Shown here: piece by piece, positions 33,387 to 42,149 of the stretch
How the letters are laid out: each line of letters opens with the position of its first letter
Position numbering within the stretch: the first letter of the stretch is position 1
NCBI RefSeq assembly: GCF_000422305.1
Contig: NZ_AULN01000013.1
Coordinates: 372,001 to 436,000 of the forward strand
DNA: 64,000 nucleotides
Source of the DNA: Luteimonas mephitis DSM 12574
GTDB taxonomy: Bacteria; Pseudomonadota; Gammaproteobacteria; Xanthomonadales; Xanthomonadaceae
Direction: 5' to 3'
Program-made: the position numbers and the translations under genes
Notes under the pieces: generated by a model
Database searches by the model: none
What the model saw: the letters and a program-made list of their open reading frames with translations, nothing else
What the model was told of the DNA's origin: nothing

Positions 33387-36290
33387 TCAGGGCGCGGCCT
33401 CTTTCCCGGCCTCGGTGTCGGCGCCGCCACCTTGCGTCTTGGCAATGTCGTCGTCACCTGCCACCGCATTGATCCGGGCCAGCAGCGCCTGCGCACGCTG
33501 GGCGATGGAGTCGCCTTCCGGGGCATCGGCCGGCAGCGCCGCAACGGCTTCCTGCACCAGGGCGCGGGCGCTCGCGGGATCATCCAGCGACAGCCGGATG
33601 CGCGCGCAGTTGAGCAGGCCGTCGCCAAGATCGGCGTCCTTCGCTTCGCGATAGGTGGACAGTCCATCGTCGCAGGCGCGGATCGATTCTCCGCGCAGTG
33701 CCGGGTCACCGGTGTTGGCCAGGGCATCGCTCAGGCGCAGCCGGCGGCTGGCGACCAGGGCATGCGTGGGTGGGTATTTCGCCAGGGTGAGTCGCAGCGC
33801 GCTGCGGGCCAGGGTGACGGCTTCCAGGGACGGGCCCTTCTCCATCAGCGTGTCGATCAGTTCGTCCATCAGCAGTGCGTTCTGATAACCATCGGGGCCG
33901 AGGATCGCCTGCACGCGCTTGAGCGCGTCGCGCTGCACGGCTTCGGCCTGCTGCAGGTGGCCCTGCTTGCGCAATGCCATGCCCCACAGGCTGGCGCTGA
34001 ACCAGGTCAGGCCGGCGTCGTCGCCCAGCATCTTGCGGCGCAGCTTGAACGCCTGCTCCAGGTCGCGCTCGCCTTCGTCGAAACGGTCCAGCCGCAGGTA
34101 GACGCGCCCGCGCGCGGCAAGCAGGTTGGCCTGCTGCGACAGGTCGCTTTCGGGCGTGGCCGCCTCGGACTGGCTGAACAGTGCCAGCGATTCCTCCAGC
34201 CGCCCCTGGCGCATGCGCAGGCTGGCCTGGGCATGCAGCAGGCTGGACAGGCCGGTATGCCGCTCGCCGAGCCAGCGCCGTGCCAGCGGGATGGCGCGTT
34301 CATAGGTTGCGTCGGCTTCGCTGATGCGCGAGTCCTGCTTGAGTGCGTTGCCCAGCACGGTCAACGCCGCGATCAGGCGCGGTGATTCGCTGCCTTGCGA
34401 ACGTTCGATCCGTTCGACGGCATCGCGCGCGCTGGCTTCGGCTTCGGCGTCACGGCGCAACTGGGTCAGCACCTGCGCGGTTCGCAGCAAGGCCTGCGCG
34501 GTTTCCGGGTGGTCCCGGCCCAATGCCGCTTCCAGCGCGCGGGTGGCTTCGAGGTCGAGTTCCAGCGCACGCTCGCGGTCACCGCGCACCACCATCACCA
34601 TGGACATCAGCAGCTTGGCGCGCGCGGCTTCCGCGGAATCGGCCAGGCCCAGGCCGTCCAGCGTGGCCAGCGCCCGGGTGGATTGGGCAAGCGCCTGGTC
34701 GTAATCGGCCTGCAGCAGGGAGATGCCGGCCAGCTTGCGCCGGGTTTCCGCGACATCGGCATGCTCATCGCCGAACAGCGACCTGCGTTCTTCGAGTGCG
34801 CGTTGCAGGGTGGCGGCGGCGCCGGTGATGTCGCCCAGGCTGCCCTGGATCTCGCCGAAATCGTCGAGCAGTTCGGCGTGCAAGGCGCGGTCCCGCGCCA
34901 GGTCGCGGTCGATGCCGGCGACGGCGTTGCCGATCAGTTGCGCCGGGGTCCGGCTGTCGCTGCCGGGCCGCGACAACGGATCCTGTTCGCGGAACGCGCT
35001 GAGTACCAGGTCCTTGACGTACTCGGCGCGCTGGGCGGCACGCTGCGCCTTCTGTGCCTGCCACAGGGCCAGGCCGAGGCCGCCGAGCAATGCCGCCAGC
35101 ACCAGCGCCGCGGTCAGCGTGCCGACCCGGTGCCGGCGCAGCCAGCGCCGCAGCACGTAGCCGGAGTTGCCTTGCCGCGCCAGCACCGGCTGGTGTGCAT
35201 CGCGCCGCTGCAGGTCCGCCAGCAAGGCTTCGACCGACGAGTAGCGGTCTCGCGGGGTCTTGCGCAGGCAGCGGGCGACGATGGCATCGAGGTCGCCGCG
35301 AAGCGCATCGGGCGGCAGCGGCGACTGCGCGGGATGCTCGGCGGCAACGCGGCTGGGCGGCGGCGGCTCCTGCCGCAACAGGCGATCCACCGCCTGCGAA
35401 ACCGGCGTGTTGCCCAGCGACCACGGCCGTTGCCCGCACAGCAGCTCGTACAGCAGCACGCCGAGCGCGTAGATGTCCACGGCGGTGGTGGCCGGGCCGC
35501 CGTCGAGCTGTTCGGGCGCGGCGTGGTCGGGGGTGAACGGCGCCGCCTGGGTGGCATCGCCATCGCCGCCAAGCAGCTTGGCGATGCCGAAATCCAGCAG
35601 CTTCACCTGGCCCTGCGCCGTCACCAGGATGTTGGCCGGCTTGAGGTCGCGATGCACCACCAGGTTGGCGTGCGCGTAGGCGACCGCCGCGCAGACCTGC
35701 TCGAACAACGCCAGCCGTGCGCGCAGGTCCAGCGCATGGCGGCGGCAGTAGGCGCTGATGCTTTCGCCCTGCACGTGTTCCATCGCCATCCATGCCGAAC
35801 CGTCCGCCTCGATGCCGCCGCCGAACAGGCGCGCGATGTTGGGGTGGTCCAGCTGCGCCAGGATGCTGCGTTCGGTGTCGAAGCGCTCGGCGTGCTGCAG
35901 GGCGTCGCGGCGCAGCAGCTTGATCGCGGCGTTCTGCGCGAACCCGCCGGCGACGCGTTCGGCCAGGTAGACCTCGCCCATGCCGCCGCGTCCGAGCAGG
36001 CGCACCACGCGCCAGTCGCCGATGCGGGTACCGGCCTGCAGCGGCGGATCGTCTTCATGGCCGGGGTCGCCGCCGCCGGTCAACGTCAGCACGGATGCCG
36101 CATCCAGTGGCGAGGGATGCCCGGACGCCGCCAGCAGTGATTCCAGCTCGGCGCGCAGCTGCGGTTGGCCGGCGCAGTGGCGCGACAGGAAGGCGTCGCG
36201 CGCATCGGCGTGCAGTGCAAGCAGGTCGGGGAACAGTGCTTCCACCTGCGCCCAGAGTTCCGCATCGGTGCTGGGTGTCTGCGGCTCCAT
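33387..36290 (-). CDS. Membrane Ser/Thr protein kinase with TPR extracytoplasmic domain
   Basis: Bacterial Hanks-type kinase of 967 residues. The kinase domain has the glycine loop LLGRGGMGEVYLAER (about residue 95), the Lys in NAAIKLLRRD, the catalytic loop VHRDLKPANILV (about residue 212), DFG in LLDFGIAKLLGG and PEQLDGGPATTAVDIYALGVLLYEL. A single membrane helix (about residues 388-412) leads to about 550 residues of TPR-like helices. The first 90 residues (DAELWAQVEALFPDLLALHADARDAFL...) form a small helical domain typical of kinases paired with ECF factors. It is divergent from such a sigma gene 417 bases away. Confidence 0.93.
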   Translation of the reverse strand: MEPQTPSTDAELWAQVEALFPDLLALHADARDAFLSRHCAGQPQLRAELESLLAASGHPSPLDAASVLTLTGGGDPGHEDDPPLQAGTRIGDWRVVRLLGRGGMGEVYLAERVAGGFAQNAAIKLLRRDALQHAERFDTERSILAQLDHPNIARLFGGGIEADGSAWMAMEHVQGESISAYCRRHALDLRARLALFEQVCAAVAYAHANLVVHRDLKPANILVTAQGQVKLLDFGIAKLLGGDGDATQAAPFTPDHAAPEQLDGGPATTAVDIYALGVLLYELLCGQRPWSLGNTPVSQAVDRLLRQEPPPPSRVAAEHPAQSPLPPDALRGDLDAIVARCLRKTPRDRYSSVEALLADLQRRDAHQPVLARQGNSGYVLRRWLRRHRVGTLTAALVLAALLGGLGLALWQAQKAQRAAQRAEYVKDLVLSAFREQDPLSRPGSDSRTPAQLIGNAVAGIDRDLARDRALHAELLDDFGEIQGSLGDITGAAATLQRALEERRSLFGDEHADVAETRRKLAGISLLQADYDQALAQSTRALATLDGLGLADSAEAARAKLLMSMVMVVRGDRERALELDLEATRALEAALGRDHPETAQALLRTAQVLTQLRRDAEAEASARDAVERIERSQGSESPRLIAALTVLGNALKQDSRISEADATYERAIPLARRWLGERHTGLSSLLHAQASLRMRQGRLEESLALFSQSEAATPESDLSQQANLLAARGRVYLRLDRFDEGERDLEQAFKLRRKMLGDDAGLTWFSASLWGMALRKQGHLQQAEAVQRDALKRVQAILGPDGYQNALLMDELIDTLMEKGPSLEAVTLARSALRLTLAKYPPTHALVASRRLRLSDALANTGDPALRGESIRACDDGLSTYREAKDADLGDGLLNCARIRLSLDDPASARALVQEAVAALPADAPEGDSIAQRAQALLARINAVAGDDDIAKTQGGGADTEAGKEAAP

Positions 36291-36707
36291 GTCTCTCCCG
36301 GTTCCGGTGCGGGGCGGGGTGGGTGCGGTCCCGCGCAGTATGCACGGCTTGCCCACGCAACCGTTTCAGCCCGAGTATCGCCGTGACTGCAAGAATGCGG
36401 CCATCGCACGATGCAATCGCCGGTACCGTGCCCGCGGTTCTCGTGCACGGCGGTTATCGTCCACCAGCTGCCACGGTTGCCTCGACAGTCCCGCCGAAGC
36501 AGCCGCCATCGGGTTAGCGCGCAGGGAGATGCCGGGATGGCGCGGTATCCCGTGAGAAGAGCGTGCAAACCAGGATGACGACTGTTCGGCGACGTTGGCC
36601 GGGAAGCTTCGGCGTTGGACGGTGCAGGCGGCCGCGCAATCCGGGCAAGGATGCAAACGCCGTGGCTATCCCGCAGAATCGGGGCGACTCCTCGTGCGGG
36701 TGGGGCA
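36291..36707. other. Divergent intergenic region between kinase and ECF sigma factor
   Basis: 416 bases without a supported gene. It should hold the promoters of both divergent genes, but I see no convincing -10/-35 pair or clear inverted repeat. The short frames here have no recognisable protein pattern. Confidence 0.5.
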
Positions 36708-37265
36708 ATGGAAGAGTCTCAGGCGATGGCCGACATCGACGTGCTGGATGGCCAGCGTGCGCCGGAAGTGCTGGCTGCGGTTGATGAATTGCTGCCGCTG
36801 CTTTACGAGGAACTGCGTGCGAGCGCGCGCCGCGAGCGGCGGCGGATCTCGGCCGGCGACACCCTGGCGACCACCGCGCTGGTCAGCGAACTGTACCTGC
36901 GGCTGTCGCGCACCAGGGGCTTCGGCACCCGCGGACATTTCCTGGCGGTGGCGGCGATCGCGATGCGCCGCATCCTGATCGAGCGGGTGCGCGCGCAGTT
37001 ACGGGCCAAGCGTGGCGCCGGTGCCACGCACCTGCAGGTCGATGACGAGATCCTCGCGGTTGCCGACGATACCCACGTGCTGGCCGTGCACGATGCGCTG
37101 CAGAAGCTGGCGCTGCGCTCGCCGCGGATGGCGCAGGTGGTGGAATGCCGCTACTTCGCCGGTTATACCGAGGCGGAGACCGCCGAGGCGCTGGGAATTT
37201 CCGAGCGCACCGTGCGCCGCGACTGGCTGACCGCGCGCGCCTGGCTGCAGCGCGAGCTGGATTAG
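36708..37265 (+). CDS. ECF-type RNA polymerase sigma factor
   Basis: Alternative sigma factor of 185 residues. Region 2 covers about residues 20-95 (LLPLLYEELRASARRERRRISAGDTLATTALVSELYLRLSR, then FLAVAAIAMRRILIERVRAQ). Region 4 covers about 125-180 (MAQVVECRYFAGYTEAETAEALGISERTVRRDWLTARAWLQREL) with its helix-turn-helix. The pattern fits the ECF subgroup that lacks an anti-sigma factor and is encoded beside Ser/Thr kinases (the TIGR02999 type). Control by phosphorylation from the divergent kinase is the likely mechanism. An in-frame ATG at 36726 would shorten it by six residues. Confidence 0.9.
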   Translation: MEESQAMADIDVLDGQRAPEVLAAVDELLPLLYEELRASARRERRRISAGDTLATTALVSELYLRLSRTRGFGTRGHFLAVAAIAMRRILIERVRAQLRAKRGAGATHLQVDDEILAVADDTHVLAVHDALQKLALRSPRMAQVVECRYFAGYTEAETAEALGISERTVRRDWLTARAWLQRELD

Positions 37266-37295
37266 CGGAGGAACCCGCGATCCGATATCGCGGCC

Positions 37296-37565
37296 GTGGC
37301 CGCGATGCGCCGGTTCCGGCGATACCTTGTCGGCGTCCCCGGAAATCAGGGCGCCCCGCGTTACGGCGACCCTGGACGCATTGCGCACGCTGATCACGCA
37401 GACCGACACGTCACCTTCAACCACGAAATCGTGACCGGGGCGGCGCGCGCGCAGGCGGCCGGCATCGCCACGCGGCTGCTCGACCTGGAATCCCTGCACG
37501 ATCGCGGCCTGGTCACCATGCAGGAATACGAGGCGAAGAAGGCCGAGATCCTGTCACAGCGGTGA
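37296..37565 (+). CDS. Small protein with C-terminal SHOCT motif
   Basis: Short ORF of 89 residues from a GTG. Only the C terminus is recognisable: ATRLLDLESLHDRGLVTMQEYEAKKAEILSQR matches the SHOCT domain, a roughly 30-residue helical hairpin found at the ends of many bacterial proteins. The first 50 residues are Arg/His-rich and not recognisable, so the true start may lie further in or the gene may be a remnant. It follows the sigma factor by 30 bases on the same strand and could share its transcript. Confidence 0.5.
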   Translation: MAAMRRFRRYLVGVPGNQGAPRYGDPGRIAHADHADRHVTFNHEIVTGAARAQAAGIATRLLDLESLHDRGLVTMQEYEAKKAEILSQR

Positions 37566-37683
37566 CCGGTTCCAGCCGACGGCAGTCGCCGGCACGGTGG
37601 ATTGGCCGGATCGCGCCGGATTGGTCGATTGCATCGGCGTGCGCTGCGTCCCGGCAGCCGACGCCACGCCATGGAGCCGCGAC

Positions 37684-38796
37684 ATGCCGTCGATCTTGAC
37701 CAAGCCCCGCGTGCCACACGAATCATCGCGACATGGGCGCGGCGGCGTCTGCATCCTGACGCTTGCGGCATGCTGCGCGGTCCTGGCCGGATGCGAACGC
37801 GGCCCTGCGCAACAAGGCCAGGCGCAGCAGGAGCCGGCGCTTCCAGCTGCTCGCGCCGCACAGGCCGGCAACGCTGCGCAGGTCGCCGCCGGGGCATGGT
37901 CGCCGCCGGACAAGGGCTGCACGGCGTTGTCGCCCGGGTTCTCCTCGCAGCAGGGCAGTTTCCGCTTGCTGGAATGCCTGCCGAAGGTTGATCCGGACAC
38001 GGTGTCCGGCTTCGATGCGATGTCGCCGCCGGTCGAACTGCGCTTCCAGCACCGCGGCCCGGACGGCGAGACCAGCGAAACCTACGCCGTCGATGCGGAT
38101 GCATATTCTGCGATCGTCGACGACCGGCTGCGGCCGCAGTTCTGGGGCGGGCATCTGGTCACGCTGGACCTGCGATACGAGCGCGGCGGCCTGTGGCTGA
38201 TCGGCAACTGGACCGGCAGCAGCTTCGTGGTCACGCCATACGCCTATGCCAGCGGCGACGAAGACGGCCTGGACGTGAAATGGGATCGCGATGCCTTCGT
38301 CGTCACCACCGTGCCGGAGGGCGAACGTCGCGTCACCGCGCATGACAGCGGCGGCGACGCCGAGCCGGGCTATTTCATGACCGAGTCCACGACCTGCACG
38401 ATGGCGACCGATGCGGCAGTGACGCACAAGCTGCACCTTGGCCTCGGCACCGATGGCCGGGTGATCGAGCTGGAGTACGCAAGCGCAGTCCCGGTCGGCG
38501 ATGGCACCCACGCGGCGTGCCTGATCCAGGCCGGCCGCGGCGATTACGCCAGCGACTGGACGCGGGCCGGCAATGGCGACACCACCGTCGACATTGCCAG
38601 CGAAGACGACGGCGTGCCCGGCAGCCAGCTGCGCATCCGCCGCAACGAGGCGGGCGACACGTACACGGTGGATTTCGACGGCGTCGCGCAGGCGTTCTGT
38701 GGCAACTCCGACGCAATCGCGCGCCAGGTGGTGCTGAAGCGCGATGCGCCAGCCTGCGTCGCGGTCCGCATGCCCGGCCCGGACGAGGAAGAATGA
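37684..38796 (+). CDS. Uncharacterised lipoprotein
   Basis: Unrecognised protein of 370 residues. A long N-terminal stretch ends in ILTLAACCAVLAGC, with the lipobox at about Cys37. The mature part is acidic and beta-rich (VELRFQHRGPDGETSETYAVDADAYSAIV, then HLVTLDLRYERGGLWLIGNWTG) with several Cys (TTCTM, AACLIQ, AFCGNS, PACVAV) that could form disulfides. It is the first of six adjacent envelope-protein genes read in the same direction, and its stop is one base from the next start. No function is proposed. Confidence 0.78.
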   Translation: MPSILTKPRVPHESSRHGRGGVCILTLAACCAVLAGCERGPAQQGQAQQEPALPAARAAQAGNAAQVAAGAWSPPDKGCTALSPGFSSQQGSFRLLECLPKVDPDTVSGFDAMSPPVELRFQHRGPDGETSETYAVDADAYSAIVDDRLRPQFWGGHLVTLDLRYERGGLWLIGNWTGSSFVVTPYAYASGDEDGLDVKWDRDAFVVTTVPEGERRVTAHDSGGDAEPGYFMTESTTCTMATDAAVTHKLHLGLGTDGRVIELEYASAVPVGDGTHAACLIQAGRGDYASDWTRAGNGDTTVDIASEDDGVPGSQLRIRRNEAGDTYTVDFDGVAQAFCGNSDAIARQVVLKRDAPACVAVRMPGPDEEE

Positions 38797-38797
38797 G

Positions 38798-40096
38798 GTG
38801 AGGGCAGGGATCGCGCTGCTCGCTGTCGTCCTCGGTGCCTGCTCCTGCGCGGCCTCGGCGCAGTCGTTCGATCCGCCCGCCGGGTTCGATTGCAGCAAGG
38901 CGGCAAGGCCGATGGAACGCATGATCTGCGCCGACGCGCGGATGCGCTGGCTCGACGGTTCGCTGTCGCAGGCGTACCGCGATGCAATGCAGGCCGCCAC
39001 CGACGCGGGCGCGCGGGAAGCGCTGCGGGCGCAGCAGCGGCGCTGGATCGCCGAGCGCGACCGCGTATACGGCCCGCGCAAGCTGTTCGGTCCCGACGCG
39101 CCCCCGGAAGCGGAACTGTTCGAAGACTATCTGCGCCAGACGTATGTCAATCGCATCAGTGAGCTGCGCTATCTTGCGCACGGAGCGATCTGGTCGCGCG
39201 ATCCGGTGCGCACGCTGGCCGACGATCCCCTGCGCAGCGCGCGCGTGGACCTGGATTTCTATCGCGCCGACGGCATCTACGCCGGGGTGTTGATGGGCGC
39301 CGACGGCAGGGCGGCGCCGCGCTCCCGGTTCTCGCCGGATGGCCGCTCGTTGGCAGTGGTCATCCAGAGACGCGACCGCGAGGTGCACGACCAGGCCTGG
39401 TGGTACCGGCTCGATGATGAGCGCCTGCTCCCGGCAACGCCGGCTCCGGCTGCCGGTGGCGGCCAGCCGAGGGGCACGATCCAGTCGTTGGCATGGGATG
39501 GCCCGCACACGCTGCTGGTACGCATGGCAGGCGGCGAAGGCCGGCCCGCGCGGGTGTTCGCGACAACCGGGGACGGCCGCCGTGAACTGCGTGATCCGCC
39601 TGCCCGCGTGCTTGCGCTGCTCGATGCCGCGCAGGCCGGCGGCGTACCCGTGTTTGCCAACGCCTCGGCACCGACGCGTTGCGACGATTGCGACGTGCTT
39701 GCAATGCGCGTCGGCGATGCGCATGCGCCGTGGCTGGAAAGCCGCAGTGGCACCGTATCGCTCAAAGCCAAGGCGGCCGGCGCCGGAGCGCCGCCGCGAT
39801 TGCTGGCGTGGGGATCGTGGGAGGTGCTCAACGTGTTCTACGACCCGGCAACCAGGCAGGTGGTGTTCGCCGACGACACCGGCATCGTGCATGGCGACCT
39901 CGTGGGCAACGTGCAGCGACGGGTCGCCGCGAGCCGGCCCGGCGACCTGCCGCTGGCCTTCGATCCTGTCCACGGCCTGCTGGCCTGGCGGACCCGGGGT
40001 GGCTGCGACGTCGACCAGTCCGATCCGGACCGTCCACGGTGGACGCAGCTGTGCATTGCGCAGCTGTCGATCACGCCGGCCCCCGCCGCGGATTGA
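38798..40096 (+). CDS. Secreted protein with N-terminal LprI-like domain
   Basis: Protein of 432 residues with a signal peptide (MRAGIALLAVVLGACSCAASAQ). An LprI-like domain follows at about residues 25-90: FDCSKAARPMERMICADARMRWLDGSLSQAYRDAM, then LRAQQRRWIAERDRV. The paired Cys are those of the LprI/DUF1311 family, some members of which inhibit lysozyme. The remaining 330 residues look like a beta-propeller-type region (SRFSPDGRSLAVVIQRRD, SLAWDGPHTLLVRMA). It begins at a GTG one base after the preceding stop. Lysozyme inhibition is inference from the domain only. Confidence 0.78.
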   Translation: MRAGIALLAVVLGACSCAASAQSFDPPAGFDCSKAARPMERMICADARMRWLDGSLSQAYRDAMQAATDAGAREALRAQQRRWIAERDRVYGPRKLFGPDAPPEAELFEDYLRQTYVNRISELRYLAHGAIWSRDPVRTLADDPLRSARVDLDFYRADGIYAGVLMGADGRAAPRSRFSPDGRSLAVVIQRRDREVHDQAWWYRLDDERLLPATPAPAAGGGQPRGTIQSLAWDGPHTLLVRMAGGEGRPARVFATTGDGRRELRDPPARVLALLDAAQAGGVPVFANASAPTRCDDCDVLAMRVGDAHAPWLESRSGTVSLKAKAAGAGAPPRLLAWGSWEVLNVFYDPATRQVVFADDTGIVHGDLVGNVQRRVAASRPGDLPLAFDPVHGLLAWRTRGGCDVDQSDPDRPRWTQLCIAQLSITPAPAAD

Positions 40097-40226
40097 AGGG
40101 CGGGCCGTTGCGGCGCGCACCGGGTCGGGACCGGTGAATGCCGAAACTCGATGGCGGGTTTGGCTGCCGTTCGGCGATTGCATTCATGGACGAGGCGCAT
40201 GCGGTGCCATCGGGGAGGAGCAGGGG

Positions 40227-41135
40227 ATGCATCTGTGGATCGTGATCGTCATCGGCGGCGTGGTGCTGGCGGCCTTGATGTCGGGCATCGCCCTGCGTGC
40301 CACCCGTGCAGTCATCCATGCCGCGAATGCTGGCGCCCGCGCAGGTGCGGCGGGTGCGATCAAACCGCATTCTTGGGCGATGACGGTGCGGTGCTGCCTG
40401 CGTCCACGCGGCCTGCCTGCAGCCACCACCATGGCGGTGATGTGCCTGCTGATCGCCGGGTGCCGATCAGCGGACGACGCAGCCGGCGTAGCCTCCGTGC
40501 CGTCCGGAACGCCGGGTGCGATGGTTCCCGCCGTCGACATCCACGAATGGTTCGCGGCGTACTACGCCTACGCGAAAGCCGATCTCCAGGCCCATCCGCA
40601 GCGCTACCTGCCGGTCATCTTCAACGCGGTGGACGCCGGCGCCGATGCCGACCGCCTGCTGGCCGATGGGCAGCTTGCGCGGGTCGAGGCGATCGACCAC
40701 CGGGTCGGCTTCCTCGCCCTGGGCGGCGCGCTCGACGATAGCGAACTGACCATGGCCGTGTACCTGCCGGCACACGGTACGCCGCGGCTGCTGGTATCCA
40801 GCTCGATCTGCGTGGACGGATGCGACCAGCACGTGGAAGTGTTCACGCGCGAAGCCAGCGGGCAGCTGGCGCTGTTGCCTGGCCACGGCATGCTGCCGAC
40901 GATCGCGCCGGAAGAATTCCTCAGGCCCGGCGTGGCCATGCCGCTGCAATTCCAGGGCGTCACGCCTTCGGTTGACTATCGCCCGCAGGCCGATGGCCGC
41001 GGCCTGGTGGCAAGCGCATGGTTTGGCGACGAGGCCGAGGATGCGGTGCGGCAGTCGCAGGAAACCGCCGATGGCGTGACCCGGCCGCTGGCGCTGCGCT
41101 GGGATGCTGCAAGCGGAGTGTTCGCCCGCCCATGA
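40227..41135 (+). CDS. Uncharacterised membrane-anchored lipoprotein
   Basis: Unrecognised protein, 302 residues from the ATG at 40227, which has the strong ribosome-binding site GGGAGGAG. That start gives a first hydrophobic helix (MHLWIVIVIGGVVLAALMSGIAL), then a lipoprotein-like signal further on (TTMAVMCLLIAGC). A start at 40380 or 40431 would make a normal lipoprotein of about 250 residues but lacks a good ribosome-binding site. The mature part includes HEWFAAYYAYAKADLQAHPQRYLPVIFNA and SSSICVDGCDQHVEVFTR. The stop overlaps the next start (ATGA). Function unknown. Confidence 0.65.
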   Translation: MHLWIVIVIGGVVLAALMSGIALRATRAVIHAANAGARAGAAGAIKPHSWAMTVRCCLRPRGLPAATTMAVMCLLIAGCRSADDAAGVASVPSGTPGAMVPAVDIHEWFAAYYAYAKADLQAHPQRYLPVIFNAVDAGADADRLLADGQLARVEAIDHRVGFLALGGALDDSELTMAVYLPAHGTPRLLVSSSICVDGCDQHVEVFTREASGQLALLPGHGMLPTIAPEEFLRPGVAMPLQFQGVTPSVDYRPQADGRGLVASAWFGDEAEDAVRQSQETADGVTRPLALRWDAASGVFARP

Positions 41136-41536
41136 GCATCGCCTGCGTGCATCGCGTGATCCTCGTGCCGGCATTGGCTGCCGCGGCCGCAACCGCTGCT
41201 GCGCCGCCCGCTGACATCGGCGGCGTGTATTCCAGCCTGCGGACGTCGGAGGAAACCGGCGACACCGGCGGGATGCGGATCATCCTGCTGGCGAGCGATC
41301 GCGCCGAGTACGCGGTGCTGCAGTGCGCCGGCTCGGTGCTCGACAAGCCGGTGCTGGTGCGGGTGGACGTGGACAGGGCGGCGGGCACCCTCGCGTTCGC
41401 GGCGCACGACGACCCCGACAACGAATGCCCGATGGAGGCGTTCACCGCGAAGTCCGGCAAGCACGGGTTGCGGGTGGCTTACCCCGGCAATTACGACCCG
41501 GGTTTGCTTGAACCCACGCGAGGGTTCGAGCCATGA
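41132..41536 (+). CDS. Uncharacterised secreted protein
   Basis: Unrecognised protein of 134 residues with a signal peptide (MSIACVHRVILVPALAAAAATAAA). A short beta-rich domain follows (GMRIILLASDRAEYAVLQCAGSVLDKPVLVRVDVDRAAGTLAFAAHD) with two Cys (LQCAG, NECPM) that may pair. Its ATG overlaps the stop of the preceding gene by four bases, so they are translationally coupled. No function is proposed. Confidence 0.72.
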   Translation: MSIACVHRVILVPALAAAAATAAAPPADIGGVYSSLRTSEETGDTGGMRIILLASDRAEYAVLQCAGSVLDKPVLVRVDVDRAAGTLAFAAHDDPDNECPMEAFTAKSGKHGLRVAYPGNYDPGLLEPTRGFEP

Positions 41537-41606
41537 GCCCCGCCTGCGGCCATGCACCGCGCCTTGCCGTCGCCTGCCTGGTGGACGATGCGCGGGGAGC
41601 GACGGC

Positions 41607-42122
41607 ATGAACGCCGACATCCTGATCCTGGTGCTGGCGGCCTTGATGCTGTCGTGGGGCCTGCTGTACGCCTTCGTGGTCGTGCGCGCGCGCCCGGCCG
41701 CGGTGCCGGTGCAGGGCTGGCGCGCGCTGCTGCAGTCGCTGTCGATGCCGCTGCTGGGCATGGGGCTGTGGATCGGATTGCTTCTGTCGTCGGCGGGCGC
41801 CGTCGTCTATCCCGGCCTGCTGGGCGTCACGGGTGCGAAACCGGATTTCAACTGCGCAAGGGCCACCACGGAGGTCGAGCACCTGCTGTGCAGCGATGAG
41901 CGCATGGGCGACGCCGATCGCCTGCTGGCCGCGCAGTACCAGCAGGCGCTGGCCGCGAATCCCGGGGCTGCCGCGCGCGATGCCCTGCGCGCAGACCAGT
42001 TGCGCTGGCTGCACCAGCGCGACCAGCAGTGCGGGGTCGCGCCGCGTGCGTGGCGCAGTGACCGGAAAATCCGTGCCGATGCACTCCACTGCCTCGGCAA
42101 GTCGCTGGCGGTGCAGCGCTGA
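41607..42122 (+). CDS. Membrane protein with C-terminal LprI-like domain
   Basis: Protein of 171 residues with two membrane helices (about residues 4-26 and 45-68). A periplasmic LprI-like domain follows (about 76-165): FNCARATTEVEHLLCSDERMGDADRLLAAQYQQAL, then RDALRADQLRWLHQRDQQC and ALHCLGKSLAV. It is the second LprI-type domain in this cluster; the first is in the gene at 38798. The start ATG 41607 follows GGGGAG. The domain may bind or inhibit lysozyme, but only the fold is suggested by sequence. Confidence 0.75.
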   Translation: MNADILILVLAALMLSWGLLYAFVVVRARPAAVPVQGWRALLQSLSMPLLGMGLWIGLLLSSAGAVVYPGLLGVTGAKPDFNCARATTEVEHLLCSDERMGDADRLLAAQYQQALAANPGAAARDALRADQLRWLHQRDQQCGVAPRAWRSDRKIRADALHCLGKSLAVQR

Positions 42123-42149
42123 GCGCCACGTGCAACTCGGGAACAGGCC

